Below are positions 26,246-37,400 of a stretch of DNA of 64,000 nt, in pieces (positions within the stretch are counted from its first letter, which is position 1; the number at the start of each line of letters is the position of its first letter). The notes under the pieces were generated by a model. The model made no database searches. It was not told the DNA's origin and was given only the letters and a program-made list of their open reading frames with translations. Origin of the DNA: Chitinophaga sp. sic0106 (lineage in GTDB: Bacteria; Bacteroidota; Bacteroidia; Chitinophagales; Chitinophagaceae). The position numbers and the translations under genes were made by a program. The stretch spans positions 1 through 64,000 of the forward strand of contig NZ_JAHUWJ010000027.1 of the NCBI RefSeq assembly GCF_019219075.1, given 5' to 3'.

Positions 26246-27985
26246 GTGTATCGGCCCAAATACCATACCTATGCCTGCAGTACAGTAGTAGTACTTGTAT
26301 CTGCATTGTTTTTGCTTAGTCCCGCTACATCACAGGCCCAGCGTCTGGATGCCATCGGCAAGGAAAAGCCCATCAAAGTGACCGGCGGAATTGGCCTTGA
26401 ACAGGTAGGATACCTGTCGTCAGGCTTGCAGGAAGGACGGAGAGAGCCCTATAACTTTTTTTTGACTGGTAACATCAACTTTGACCTCTTCGGATGGGCA
26501 GTGCCATTCTCATTTTCCTATACTAACCAGGGAAGAGTGGCATTTAGTCAGCCTTTTAACCAATATGGACTCACTCCTACCTATAAATGGATTACCGGCC
26601 ACATAGGCTATACCAGCATGAACTTTTCCAGTTATACCTTAAGTGGTCACCTGTTCAATGGCGTAGGGGTAGACCTCGCGCCGGCAGGGCGTTTTAAGTT
26701 CAGTGCCATGTACGGAAGGCTCCAGCAGGCAGTGGCACCCGACACCAACCGCGCCGAAGTCGTACCTGCGTACAGGCGTATGGGTTATGGCTTTAAGGCA
26801 AGCTACGGTACCGGTAAAGATAATATAGACCTGATCCTGTTCCGGGGTAAGGATGATCCTAACTCGCTCACCGGACTCAGTCCCCAATACAACGTTACGC
26901 CTCAGGAAAACCTGGTGCTGGGCGTAAACGTGCGAAAACAACTGCTTTCCCGGCTAAGCGTAAATGCGGAGGTAGCCTGGAGTGCGCTTACCAGGGATGC
27001 CCGCCTCGAGAGCGATACCAGTAACCAGGTGAAATTTCCATCTCTCGGCCTGATACAAAAAAATAGTACTACCGCTTTGTATATGGCCTATAAGGCAGGC
27101 ATGACCTATTCCGCCACCAAATACTCTCTGGGCATGGGCTATGAATGGGTGGCGCCGGAATATAAAACCCTGGGCGCCTACTACTTCACCAACGACTTTG
27201 AAAATATTACGGGCAACTTCCAGTTCCGAATGTTTAAAGACAAAGTAACCGGAGGTCTCAACGGTGGTGTGCAGCACAATAACCTGAAACAGGACAAGCA
27301 AAGCACCATGAGCCGCTGGGTGGGAGCCCTGAACCTCTCCTGGGTAGCCTCCCAGAAAATGAACATTAACTTTTCCTACAGCAATTTTCAGTCCTTCGTC
27401 AATATCAAATCGGACTTCGATTATATCAATCAGGTATCTCCTTACCAGAACCTGGATACGCTCAACTACACACAGATTTCCAGCAATGCCAGCGTGAGCA
27501 TGAACTATAGCATTTCACGCACCAGGGAAAAAGCACAGATGCTGATGACGAACCTATCATATATGAAAAGCAGTGATTTGCAAGGCGGCGTGAAACAACC
27601 TACCGGCACTGTGTTCTATAATCTCAATACCGCCTACAGCATGCAGCTGATTCCTAAGAATATGTCCATCACTCTGGGTTTTAATGCCAACCGCAATTCC
27701 GCCATGAACATGCAAAGCATGACCCTGGGCCCCACCGTGGGCGTCAATAAAACGATGCTGAATAAAAAATTGCGCACATCCGGCACCGTATCCTGGAATG
27801 GAAATTTCAACAATGGCAATGCCGGCGTAAAGGTATTGACAGCAAGGGTTTCCGGCGCATATACGGTAAAGAAAAAGCATAACCTGAACCTGGGGATCAC
27901 TGGCCTGAACCGCTCGGGCAACAGTACCTCCACAAAAAGTATTTCGGAGTTAACATCCACACTGGGATACAATTACAATTTTTAA
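26246..27985 (+). CDS. Outer-membrane beta-barrel protein, first gene of the SprB/toxin-like operon
   Basis: A 579-residue protein with a signal peptide (hydrophobic core VVVLVSALFLLS, cleavage near SQAQ at about 32). The start is a GTG at 26246; an in-frame stop at 26231 excludes a longer form and there is no suitable ATG. After the signal the sequence alternates short beta strands with polar loops (NFFLTGNINFDLFGWAVPFSF, then many ..SLGMGYEW..-type strands) and ends in NYNF, a terminal aromatic as in outer-membrane barrels. It could be the pore or anchor for the proteins encoded after it. The next gene begins 3 bases after its stop. No specific family is recognised. Confidence 0.72.
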   Translation: MYRPKYHTYACSTVVVLVSALFLLSPATSQAQRLDAIGKEKPIKVTGGIGLEQVGYLSSGLQEGRREPYNFFLTGNINFDLFGWAVPFSFSYTNQGRVAFSQPFNQYGLTPTYKWITGHIGYTSMNFSSYTLSGHLFNGVGVDLAPAGRFKFSAMYGRLQQAVAPDTNRAEVVPAYRRMGYGFKASYGTGKDNIDLILFRGKDDPNSLTGLSPQYNVTPQENLVLGVNVRKQLLSRLSVNAEVAWSALTRDARLESDTSNQVKFPSLGLIQKNSTTALYMAYKAGMTYSATKYSLGMGYEWVAPEYKTLGAYYFTNDFENITGNFQFRMFKDKVTGGLNGGVQHNNLKQDKQSTMSRWVGALNLSWVASQKMNINFSYSNFQSFVNIKSDFDYINQVSPYQNLDTLNYTQISSNASVSMNYSISRTREKAQMLMTNLSYMKSSDLQGGVKQPTGTVFYNLNTAYSMQLIPKNMSITLGFNANRNSAMNMQSMTLGPTVGVNKTMLNKKLRTSGTVSWNGNFNNGNAGVKVLTARVSGAYTVKKKHNLNLGITGLNRSGNSTSTKSISELTSTLGYNYNF

Positions 27986-27988
27986 AAC

Positions 27989-30217
27989 ATGCACTTGTCG
28001 ATAGGTAAACGAATCTTATTCACCTTGCTGCTGCTGCCACTGTGGGCAGCCGCGCAGGTCAACCATCCGGTGATGGTGAATGTGCAGTTGAATCCGCCGT
28101 ATAGTCTGTACCTGAGCGATTATGCCGCCCCCGAAGTGCAGCGCATGCAGGTGCATATTCTGCTCAAGGACCTGACGGAGTCGAACTACAAGTGCCGTCT
28201 GCGTGTAACCATCGAGGGTATTGGCATCACCATACAAAACAGAACAGGCTTTTATGTAGCTCCTTTTTTAATTAATGGGGGAGAGATGGTCACCTTATCA
28301 GGGGCCGATCTCGCGCCCTATTTCGATCCCCGCAACCTCATTGTACAGGGACTGGATAATTCCTTTACGAAAAATGGCGCCAAACTGCCGGAAGGCATTT
28401 ACCGCTTTACGGTAGAAGTGATAGACTATAACCGCAATACGGTTATCTCCAATGCCGGATCTGCTATGGTAGCCAGCTTCCTGAGCTACCCACCCATCAT
28501 CAACCTGCCCTTGGCAAACGCCAAAGTAGATGCCATGGACCCGCAAAATGTGATGTTTCAGTGGATGCCACGCCATACCGCCTCCGTAAACGCAGCATTC
28601 AACGTAGTATATAAATTCCGCCTGGTAGAGCTGGTACCACAGGACCGCGATCCCAACGATGCCATCCGCTCACTGCGACCCATATACGAAAACATTGTGC
28701 AGCAAACATCGCTGATATACGGCCCCGGCGAGCCGGCCCTAACACCCGGTAATAACTACGCCGTACAGGTGCAGGCCATTGAAGCTGATGGCAAGGATAT
28801 GTTCATCAACGATGGCTTCAGCGAAGTAGTGAAATTTACCTACGGCGAAAAATGTAGTGTACCCCAACAGATCGTGGCCGCCTTTGCCGGCAGGAATGAA
28901 TTGAAGATCTCCTGGGCCGCTACGGTATCACAGCAGGGTTTTACCGTGCGATACCGCGAAGGTGGCAGCCAGCCATCCCAATGGTATGAAGAAACCTCCT
29001 ATACACCGCAGGTTATCATCAGCGGCCTGAAACCAGGCAAGCAATATGAATACCAGGTGAAAGCACAGTGTATGTGGGGGTATGGCGATTACGCTGCCTC
29101 CCAAACATTTACCATGCCTAATGAAACGCTCAGTGAAGGCGACTTCGTGTGTGGTAAAAATGCCGGTGATCAGAAAATTTCCAACACCAACAATATAGAG
29201 AAACTAAATATACAGGATACCATTTACGCCGCGGATTTCAAAGTGATACTCACCACCGTAAGTGGCAGCAACGGCCAGTTCAGTGGTACCGGTCAGGTTA
29301 TGGTGCCGCTCCTCGGATTCCTGGATCTGCCGGTTACGTTTAATAACATCCGCGTGAATACCGATAAGCGTATGTACGCCGGCGTTATAGAGCTCGCGCA
29401 AAGCAGTCACGCCGAAGTAAAACAAAACCTGGATAATGCCATCAACAACATGTTCAGCAAGCTGGATACCATGCTGGCCTCCGGCGATCCTAAACAATTG
29501 TTCCTCATCGACGCAGCAGAGATGATATCTGAAATAGACAAGATGAAAGGCTGGGATGACCTGGATCAGGCCACCAAAGAGCAGCTCGGCGAACTGCAGG
29601 AAAAACTGAAAGAGCTGCAAACCTTCCAGGCCCAGTACCCGGATATGAGTCCGGAAGAGCAGAAATCCGTAGGGCAAAAGCTCGGCGGCGATCTGAAGAA
29701 ACTGGCGGCCGATGCCAAAACTGCCTTCGAAATGGCGAAGCAGAAATTAAAAGACCTCCTCAATATCTATAAGCTGGCATTGGATGTATTGTTTAAAGAG
29801 CGCGGGCAGGCGGACAGTTCCGGCTACCTGCAGAAGAAAGCGGCATTTGAACAATACCTGAAGCGGGTGAATCCGGAGGCCAAACCGGCAGCCGGGGGTG
29901 CTGCCGATAGCACCGTGGTGCTGCTGAGACAGGTAGAATCGTTACCAAACGAATCCCTGGACCTCACCGCTGTTGCAGCTATCCATGAATACCTGGAAGC
30001 ATTGTACAAGCAGAATGAAAGCACCCTTATCCAGATCCTGCGCGATAACAAAGATGAGACCACCGATAAGGAAGTGATTAAACAATTGAAAGTAGATGGT
30101 AAGCCTGCCACAGAGGTGATCGCATCGGATGCCGTGAAAACTGATAAAGAGGGAACCGCGAAAAAGCTAAGTGTGTCGATCTTATCCCTGATTGCTGAAA
30201 TACTAGAAAAATATTAG
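27989..30217 (+). CDS. Secreted FN3/coiled-coil protein
   Basis: A 742-residue exported protein (signal peptide 1-22, ending AAAQ). Residues about 23-280 are beta-rich with a conserved-looking opening VNVQLNPPYSLYLSDY; a TANFOR-like family is possible but not certain. A fibronectin type III domain covers about 290-376 (KISWAATVSQQGFTVRYREG ... YQVKAQCMWGYGD). A beta domain about 383-470 and a long helical, coiled-coil-prone region about 475-620 follow. It lies between the barrel gene and the nuclease-tipped gene with 2-3 base gaps, so it is expected to work with them at the cell surface. Confidence 0.65.
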   Translation: MHLSIGKRILFTLLLLPLWAAAQVNHPVMVNVQLNPPYSLYLSDYAAPEVQRMQVHILLKDLTESNYKCRLRVTIEGIGITIQNRTGFYVAPFLINGGEMVTLSGADLAPYFDPRNLIVQGLDNSFTKNGAKLPEGIYRFTVEVIDYNRNTVISNAGSAMVASFLSYPPIINLPLANAKVDAMDPQNVMFQWMPRHTASVNAAFNVVYKFRLVELVPQDRDPNDAIRSLRPIYENIVQQTSLIYGPGEPALTPGNNYAVQVQAIEADGKDMFINDGFSEVVKFTYGEKCSVPQQIVAAFAGRNELKISWAATVSQQGFTVRYREGGSQPSQWYEETSYTPQVIISGLKPGKQYEYQVKAQCMWGYGDYAASQTFTMPNETLSEGDFVCGKNAGDQKISNTNNIEKLNIQDTIYAADFKVILTTVSGSNGQFSGTGQVMVPLLGFLDLPVTFNNIRVNTDKRMYAGVIELAQSSHAEVKQNLDNAINNMFSKLDTMLASGDPKQLFLIDAAEMISEIDKMKGWDDLDQATKEQLGELQEKLKELQTFQAQYPDMSPEEQKSVGQKLGGDLKKLAADAKTAFEMAKQKLKDLLNIYKLALDVLFKERGQADSSGYLQKKAAFEQYLKRVNPEAKPAAGGAADSTVVLLRQVESLPNESLDLTAVAAIHEYLEALYKQNESTLIQILRDNKDETTDKEVIKQLKVDGKPATEVIASDAVKTDKEGTAKKLSVSILSLIAEILEKY

Positions 30218-30219
30218 CG

Positions 30220-33200
30220 ATGAAAGCCCTGATGAAAATATTGCTGATAGTAGCACTGTACTGTTTGGCGGTGATGCCGGCAAAGGCCGGCCCGTTGGAT
30301 AGCTTGCAGCACAAGGAAATGGTGCAACGTGGAGTGGCTGCCTTGAAAAAGGTAATGGCGCAAAACGCCTGGAATGAGTCGCATGGCCTGTCCGACAAAA
30401 ATACCTATGTAGTCCGGTTAGATACCGTCTATATCCGCCAAAAGGAAGATGCCAAGGGAGAAGGACGGGTGTGGAAGAAAGAGTTTATCAGTAGCGCAGA
30501 CCTGCAGGTTATCAATGAAACACTCAAGTCCGTAAATCATGCGGCTGATAACAAGAAAGAGTTTGGCGTATATGTAATGGTATTCAACAGCTACATCCTC
30601 AATCTCACAAAAGCTATTAGCCGTAGAGATTCCATCCCGCACTTACTGAGTCTGAAAAAATTCGCAGCCGCCGGGGATGTGGATGATATTGATAAAAGAA
30701 TCGATGACCTCAACCAGGAAATATGGGACCAGGTAGGCTTTACGCAAAATGATTTTGAAGTTCGTGTAGGCGTGGTGTATGGAAGGGAAATACTCTTATA
30801 TAACAATGCTGTACATAGGGTGCTGGCGGTTACGCAGGCACAGGGCAATGGTATTTCATCGAAAAAATTGCAGGTCCTCAATGCGAATCTGAAAGATGTA
30901 TCCAGCATAGGTTCGCCGCTGGAATACCTCACTACCTATCCGCCGGCGCTATATAAAGCCTTTCGTGCCAAAACAATTCCGGTAAAGCTAAAAAACAAGT
31001 TCAAGCCTTCCTTGAATACCTATTTCAGCGAACTGGCTGACAAGGCGCCGAAAGAATATAAAGACGGAGGTAAAGATCCGGAACCGCAAGCCTCGCGCGG
31101 AGTGCCGGTGATCGATTATAGCCACGGTGTGAAGCCGGAGGAAATGAAAGATATCCTCAAAGGCATCAACAGCACCGCCGCGGAAACTGGCTATGATCCT
31201 AAAATATTCATTACCTCCTATGTTACGCCGGATGAAATTCTGAAGCAGGTAAAGGATTATGTGGCCAATCCGGCCGGTAATAAGGAGATCGTGATATGGG
31301 TACATATTGATGCGGATAAATCAATTCAATATGAATACGGTTACGGCAAGGATGTACCGGAGCAGGAGGATATCAGCGCTTTTGCAGCAATTCTTTCTAA
31401 AGTATTACCGGAGTTGCATGGTAATCCGCTGGCAGATATGTTTGATGCCATAGCCGGATTGATCGGGCAAGCCATTGTAAAGCCTAAGTATTATGATCCG
31501 GAAGATCCTAAATATAATCCCCTCCCTGGCCTGGTAGTAGGTGTTACTGTTGGTAACCTTGTAGCAGCACCAATTTACCCGATTCTGAAGGCCATACAAA
31601 ATGGGTCGGATGAGGACAAGTTCACCATGACCCGCGTGAATTTCGCCTTTACCGTAGGCCTGTGGAATGGTACGGTGGAATTTATTAAAGGCATAGCCTC
31701 CACCCTCAATATGCTGTCCGGAGGTAAGGAGTGGGATAATATGAAAGAGGGACTGACTAAGCTGGGTCAATTGTACGATAAAGAAGGTATCTCCGGTGTG
31801 TTTGGCTTGTTTGGGAAGATGATCAAGGACTCCCATACGGGTAATCCCTGTAAGGTTAGCCATACCATTGGGGTAGATGTGATTAACATCGCCTCGTTCT
31901 ATTTCGCTTTCGCCAAAACCGGTACAGCAGCCCAAATTGGTAAGCTGATGGACGCCATCGACCCGCTCACCTATGTGATGAAAGGAGCGGGGAAGCTGAC
32001 CAAGTTTGCCTTTACCATGTCCGGTAAAGCAGCAAAAGGACTGTACCAGGTAGGTAAATTCGTAGTTCGCATACATGCGGAACCGTTAGGCCCGGTATTA
32101 CAATGGCTGGATAAGGCCACCAACACCTGGAAGAACTTCAGCAATCAAAGCCGGGTGGTCATGGCCATGGGCGATGGAACGCAGCTGGCCGTAGATCCTA
32201 CCACGCTCAATAATGTGGAAACAGGCGCCTACCGGTTTATTGAAGCCGTGGAAGATGAAGGGAAAGTATTCCGTGACCGCGCCGGCGACATGATGGTGAT
32301 CGTGGAACATAACGGGCAACAGGAGCTGGCGCTCGGCAGGCGCGTAGCCATGACGATAGAGCAGATCGATAAACTCCTGGAAGGATTCCCTAACCTGAAG
32401 AAAAAACTGGAGGCCCTTGGTGAAGATGCGAAAAGAGCATTTGTAGAAGAGTTTGATGGCGACCCGGCCATGATGGCCAAATTCGAAAAAGCCGCGGAAA
32501 GTTCAAAAGGGCTTATCAACCCGACACTCTGGAACCAGTATCGCACCTTCCGGGAAGCTGCCACCACCATAGCAGAATATGCTGACCTCCTTGCCAAGCT
32601 TAAAAACCTGGATATGGAAAGTCAGCTGCGATTCTTCAGCCAGTTTGGTGGAGATGCAGCTGCCTTAAAAGCCTTTAACCTGGGCCAGGAAGTGAGCATG
32701 GAAACATGGAAAGTACTCAGCGTGGCACCTAACGCCTGTAAGCTCATGGAGAACCAACGGTTGTTCCACAAGTTGCTGACCAGTCCGCAAGCAGCCAAAC
32801 TCGGACTCGACCACGCTAAAATGTCGCAGATCCTCTCAGCCAGAGCCCTCGCAACAAAGAATGTAGCCGAATTCGCCACCTTCCGCGATGACCTGGTTGC
32901 CTTCGTTGACAAATTTGCTGATGTAAACAACGCTAAATCAGTAATCGCTAACCTGGCCAAAGAACAACGAAAAGGTATCAGCTACATCGGAGAAGAGTTT
33001 GTGATCTACTGCCTCAACCGACCGGAAAAATTGCCATTCAAACCATCGGATATAATAGACTTCCAATTCCCGATTGATGGTCGTGATATAGATATCCTCA
33101 CCAGAGAAGGTAGCTTCAGCATTGCCAATGAGTTGAAAAGTGTGCTGAGCTTTGAGAAAAAGTATGTGACCCAGCTCCTCAAGGATTTTGCCCGGGTAGA

Positions 33201-33417
33201 CAAGCTCGGACAATTCCGCTGGCTGCTCAAGAAAAAAGGCGCTTATGCCGGTGTAGAAGGCATGGAGTCCCTGAAGAAAACAGTGACCGCCTATCTGAAA
33301 GAGTCTGATATACCGGTTGACGTGATATCCAAATATTTAACAAGGGATCGAACCAAGGAGAACTTCATTAAGTTTGTAGAAGATAACTTCGAAAAAATCT
33401 TTTACATAATAGACTAG
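30220..33417 (+). CDS. Secreted 1065-residue protein with C-terminal PD-(D/E)XK nuclease-like domain
   Basis: A signal peptide (1-23) is followed by a long region with no recognised fold, including hydrophobic helices near 400-415 and 425-445 and a Pro/Gly-rich central part, as in polymorphic toxin carriers. The last about 130 residues look like a restriction-endonuclease fold: an upstream acidic helix (SYIGEEFVIYCL), then RDIDIL with Asp956/Asp958, then NELKS with Glu971 and Lys973, matching D-x(n)-ExK. A nuclease tip on a secreted scaffold suggests a DNA- or RNA-degrading toxin. The propeller gene 4 bases downstream is a candidate immunity gene. A purely structural role is the alternative. 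Confidence 0.7.
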   Translation: MKALMKILLIVALYCLAVMPAKAGPLDSLQHKEMVQRGVAALKKVMAQNAWNESHGLSDKNTYVVRLDTVYIRQKEDAKGEGRVWKKEFISSADLQVINETLKSVNHAADNKKEFGVYVMVFNSYILNLTKAISRRDSIPHLLSLKKFAAAGDVDDIDKRIDDLNQEIWDQVGFTQNDFEVRVGVVYGREILLYNNAVHRVLAVTQAQGNGISSKKLQVLNANLKDVSSIGSPLEYLTTYPPALYKAFRAKTIPVKLKNKFKPSLNTYFSELADKAPKEYKDGGKDPEPQASRGVPVIDYSHGVKPEEMKDILKGINSTAAETGYDPKIFITSYVTPDEILKQVKDYVANPAGNKEIVIWVHIDADKSIQYEYGYGKDVPEQEDISAFAAILSKVLPELHGNPLADMFDAIAGLIGQAIVKPKYYDPEDPKYNPLPGLVVGVTVGNLVAAPIYPILKAIQNGSDEDKFTMTRVNFAFTVGLWNGTVEFIKGIASTLNMLSGGKEWDNMKEGLTKLGQLYDKEGISGVFGLFGKMIKDSHTGNPCKVSHTIGVDVINIASFYFAFAKTGTAAQIGKLMDAIDPLTYVMKGAGKLTKFAFTMSGKAAKGLYQVGKFVVRIHAEPLGPVLQWLDKATNTWKNFSNQSRVVMAMGDGTQLAVDPTTLNNVETGAYRFIEAVEDEGKVFRDRAGDMMVIVEHNGQQELALGRRVAMTIEQIDKLLEGFPNLKKKLEALGEDAKRAFVEEFDGDPAMMAKFEKAAESSKGLINPTLWNQYRTFREAATTIAEYADLLAKLKNLDMESQLRFFSQFGGDAAALKAFNLGQEVSMETWKVLSVAPNACKLMENQRLFHKLLTSPQAAKLGLDHAKMSQILSARALATKNVAEFATFRDDLVAFVDKFADVNNAKSVIANLAKEQRKGISYIGEEFVIYCLNRPEKLPFKPSDIIDFQFPIDGRDIDILTREGSFSIANELKSVLSFEKKYVTQLLKDFARVDKLGQFRWLLKKKGAYAGVEGMESLKKTVTAYLKESDIPVDVISKYLTRDRTKENFIKFVEDNFEKIFYIID

Positions 33418-33421
33418 CAAA

Positions 33422-34444
33422 ATGAAACTACTACATACCATCGGGCCTTTAAATGCATTTATCCTGGCGCAGTCCGCAGTTATTACCACTACATGGGAAA
33501 AACTGACTGGCTGCAGCTATGGGGATATGCAACCCCTGTGGACCATTCCGGTGGACAGGGACGATTATTATGAGCTTATTTTCGACAAGGTAGTAGTTAG
33601 AAAAGGCGACCACTTTACGCAATATGATGCCGTAACTGGCACCCGAATAAATGAGTTTGAACCTAAAATGTCAGTATGTGGGTTTACCAGCGGTGAACAT
33701 ATCGTGTTGCAGGAAGCTGCTCCGGACAATCAGCAGCTGCTGCATAAGCAGGTAATTTCCTCCGGAGAAACATGCTGGACAGCCACCATCCCGGCTGGAT
33801 TTTACTATTTCGCCGCCCATAGTGAGGTGTTGCTGCTGACAGATGATATCGATGAACTGATGGGAGTGGATACCGCTACGGGTAATATTTTGTGGAGATG
33901 TAAAGTATCCGAAGCAGCACCCGGCCAGGCACTGGATAAAACAGGCGTGCCAGCTGTGCATGGCGGCTACTTTTATTGCTTTACGGAGGGCCAGGCAATC
34001 ATTAAGATCAATGCTTACACAGGTAAAGCAGCATGGACTTTCTACAGTGACCTCGTTGCTGCTGTTTTCCCATCTTTTTATGAAGACCTAGTTTTCTTCT
34101 CAGGAGATAAACACATCATCAAGCTGAATGCGCATGGTGAAGTAATACAGGAAATAAATTTTGAGCCCTATGTAAAAGATGCACCGTTTTATTTCAGAAC
34201 CCGCGTGGCTGTAACGTCGGACTATCTACTGCTCGGTAATACAAGAACCTGTGAAGTACTGGTGTTTGATAACAACAGCGGTAGGATCATTCAGTCTTTT
34301 TTTACCGCCGACAAGCACTGGCAAATCCGCCCTTACCTCTTCAAAGCTGCTCAGGATATGTTGTTTGTGGATATGATAAGCAGTGGAGAAACGAATGATA
34401 ACAGACTAAATATTTATTCACTCAAACCCGATGACGTCAGCTAA
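33422..34444 (+). CDS. PQQ-like beta-propeller protein, candidate immunity protein
   Basis: A 340-residue protein with about five PQQ-type blades, each ending like VDTATGNILWRCKV, INAYTGKAAWTFY, LNAHGEVIQEI or FDNNSGRIIQSF. No clear signal peptide is present: the N-terminal stretch IGPLNAFILAQSAVITT is only mildly hydrophobic. It is therefore probably cytoplasmic, unlike every neighbour in the operon. It begins 4 bases after the nuclease-tipped gene, the position where polymorphic toxin immunity genes sit, and propellers occur among immunity proteins. Its codon use appears more AT-rich than that of flanking genes. The role is inferred from position. Confidence 0.55.
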   Translation: MKLLHTIGPLNAFILAQSAVITTTWEKLTGCSYGDMQPLWTIPVDRDDYYELIFDKVVVRKGDHFTQYDAVTGTRINEFEPKMSVCGFTSGEHIVLQEAAPDNQQLLHKQVISSGETCWTATIPAGFYYFAAHSEVLLLTDDIDELMGVDTATGNILWRCKVSEAAPGQALDKTGVPAVHGGYFYCFTEGQAIIKINAYTGKAAWTFYSDLVAAVFPSFYEDLVFFSGDKHIIKLNAHGEVIQEINFEPYVKDAPFYFRTRVAVTSDYLLLGNTRTCEVLVFDNNSGRIIQSFFTADKHWQIRPYLFKAAQDMLFVDMISSGETNDNRLNIYSLKPDDVS

Positions 34445-34488
34445 CTGCTGCCACGGCATCTACCTATACCTATTGCCGAATATATCCT

Positions 34489-37400
34489 ATGCCTAGTTTT
34501 ATCACCCGTTGCTACCTTCCCCTGTTGCTGGGTCTTTTAGTGATCACCACATCACTGAAGGCGCAACAGCGTACACCGCTGGAACAGCATATTCACGATG
34601 TGAACCAGTTGATCCTGGAACGCCGTGCTGCCAATACCCTTAACAACAAAGACCTGTACGATCAGCTGAAAGATACCAGTCAGTTCAAGCTGCCGGTAGG
34701 TATCGGCGGTGGCAACAGTGGCAATCCTCCCATCATCATCGATAGTATCCGCTTTTTGCCGGACCACGCAGAAATTACCGCTTACTTCGTAATTCCCGTG
34801 CCTGGCGATGGCCGGGAACTGATGTTTGCCGCCAGCAGGATTCCGGTGAGTCGCAATGGTGGCCTGGTAGGTATAGCGCGGTTGGAACTGGTAAACGACC
34901 AGCCATTCAATCCCTTCGGCAATGATGCGGTAATGACCTTTCTGCATGGGAAAACGTTTGTGGAATTCGATTGTGATGGCTTTAAACGGCTGGGACTCGG
35001 CGTAGAAATCAAACTGCCTTCGCACCTGGTACCTGCCAATGCAGATGCTAAATCTGATACCAAAGAGAGAGTAAAAGGCACTTTTGAAGTAGCTACCTCC
35101 AATATCCACGATATCATCGCCGGGGTAAGCATTGAGCCCTTCCAGATCAGGGGTGTTAAGAATGTAAAATTCACCGTTCAGGATGCCATCATCGACCTCA
35201 GCGACGCTAATAATAGTCCCGATGTGGTTTTTCCCAAAGAATATAACACCGACGATAAAACCTTCTGGAGAGGCTTTTTCCTCCGCAAATTTGAAGTGCA
35301 GCTGCCGCCGGAGATACGCTCCCGCAAATCGGATAAGCCGCCTGTTATTGGCGTCCGCAACGCGCTTATAGATGATAAAGGATTTTCCGGTGATGTATTT
35401 GCCACCAACCTGATTCCGTTGGAAGACGGCGACCTGGGCGGCTGGAATTTTTCTGTGGACAAGGTAGGCCTCAGCTTTGTTGCCAACCAGCTCAAAGGCG
35501 GGGAGCTCGCCGGCGGCATCAACATCCCCATCACCAAAGAAAATACACGATTTGATTATTCCGCCGTATTCCAACCCGGCAACGATTATATTTTTACAGT
35601 AGCAGCCAAAGATACTGTTGATATTCCCATCTTCATCGGTAAGGCCAAGCTATTGCCCAGCTCCAGTTTGGAGGTGGCCGTTAAGGATGATAAGTTTCAG
35701 GCGAAGGCGATACTGAATGGAAATATTTCCATCAACGGCGGCACCAGCGAAGGTGCGTCCGCGTTAGCCAAAAAGCTGAATGTGCCGGACCTGGCATTCG
35801 AACGACTCACCATCTCTACCGAAGCACCTTATTTTCACGAAGGGGTGTTCTCTTTCTCCTCTCCGCTGAAGCTGCCCACCGTTGCGGGCTTTAGTTTTTC
35901 TATTGACCGCCTGGGATTAGTAAAGAGCGGAGAAAAACGTGGCCTTAGCTTCACCATCAAAGTAAATATCAGTGGAAAAGGCGAAAATGGTTTCGGTGCG
36001 GACGCCAGTATGTCGCTCATGAGCGTGGCCTCCAAAGATGCCGATGGTCGCATCCGTCACAAGTTCTCCGGGCTGGAAGTGAGTCGCGTAGGTGTCGATA
36101 TACACCAGGGCGTTTTTGCACTGGCTGGCGCACTCGAGTTCTTCACGGATGACGCGGTGTATGGTAACGGGTTTAGGGGAGACATTGCGGCCTCACTGCA
36201 AATTTGCAAGGCCGAAGTAAAACTCGCCTCCACCGCGCTGTTTGGCAATGTAAATGGCGACCGTTACTGGTACGCGGATATCATGGTAGATCTGCCAGTG
36301 GCCATCTTCATTTTTCCGCCGGCAGTCAGCATCAAAGGGTTCGGCGGTGCGCTGTTCTATGGTGTATCCGTACTCGGCAAAGGAGAAAACACCGGACCTT
36401 ACCGCCTCGGTAAAACCAACACAGGTATCATCTACAAGCCTGACCCCACCGCTGGTTTAGGCATTAAAGCCTCGCTCAAATTCATTGCCATGCAGGAAAA
36501 AACACTGAGCGGCATGGTTGGGTTGGAGCTGGCATTCAACAGGTCAGGTGGACTGAAACGGATTACTTTCCGCGGACAGGTAAATGTGATGTCCATCGGG
36601 CTCTCCCCCGGCAATGTAGCGCTGCTCAAAGGCATCAGCGGCATGATGAAGCCTGGCCCCGCTGACGCACCTGCCGGCGATTGCGGCTACGACCCGAATT
36701 CATTCACACCGGAAGGCGTTATTTCTGCCGGCCTGCTGGTAGATGTAGATTTTGAAAACAGCAGCCTGCTGGCTAACCTGAAAGTATATATTGACGTTTA
36801 TGGAGTGCTCACCGGTATAGGCCCTAAAAACCTGGCAGGTGAAGGAGAATTTTATGTAGGCCCCGAAGGCTGGCACCTCTTCGCCGGTAAGCCGGATAAC
36901 CCGATCGGTATCAGCATCCTGGGCATCGCCAAATCGCGATCCTACTTCATGGTAGGCACCGGACTGCCGGGAAGTCCGCCACCACCGGCCGTAGTGTCGG
37001 AAATACTCGGCGGCATGGACCTCGATTACATGCGGGATCTCAACTCCCTGGGTAAAGGCTCCGGCTTTGCATTTGGAGCAGGCCTCGATTTCGATACCGG
37101 CGATCTCAAATTCCTCATGTTCTACGCCCGCCTGCGTGCTGGCCTGGGCTTCGACGTGATGCTGAAAAATTATGGTGATCAGTTCCATTGCGAAGGCAGC
37201 AGTGGTCCGCTCGGTATCAACGGCTGGTATGCTAACGGCCAGGTATATGGCTACTTCCAGGGAAAAATCGGGATCAGGGTAAACCTCTTCTTCAAAAAAG
37301 GAAACTTCGATATCATCGACCTCGGTGCTGCCATTGTACTCCAAAGCAAAATGCCTAACCCGGTATGGATGCGCGGAATCGTAGGAGGCTACTACAGCCT

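Noticed and set aside
33890..33906. GGAGATGTAAAG resembling the repeated motif
   Set aside because: In-frame codons of the propeller gene, not intergenic and with mismatches.
34552..35574. Long minus-strand open frames (340 and 345 codons) inside the 1489-residue gene
   Set aside because: Shadow of strongly codon-biased coding sequence; no signal or domain.
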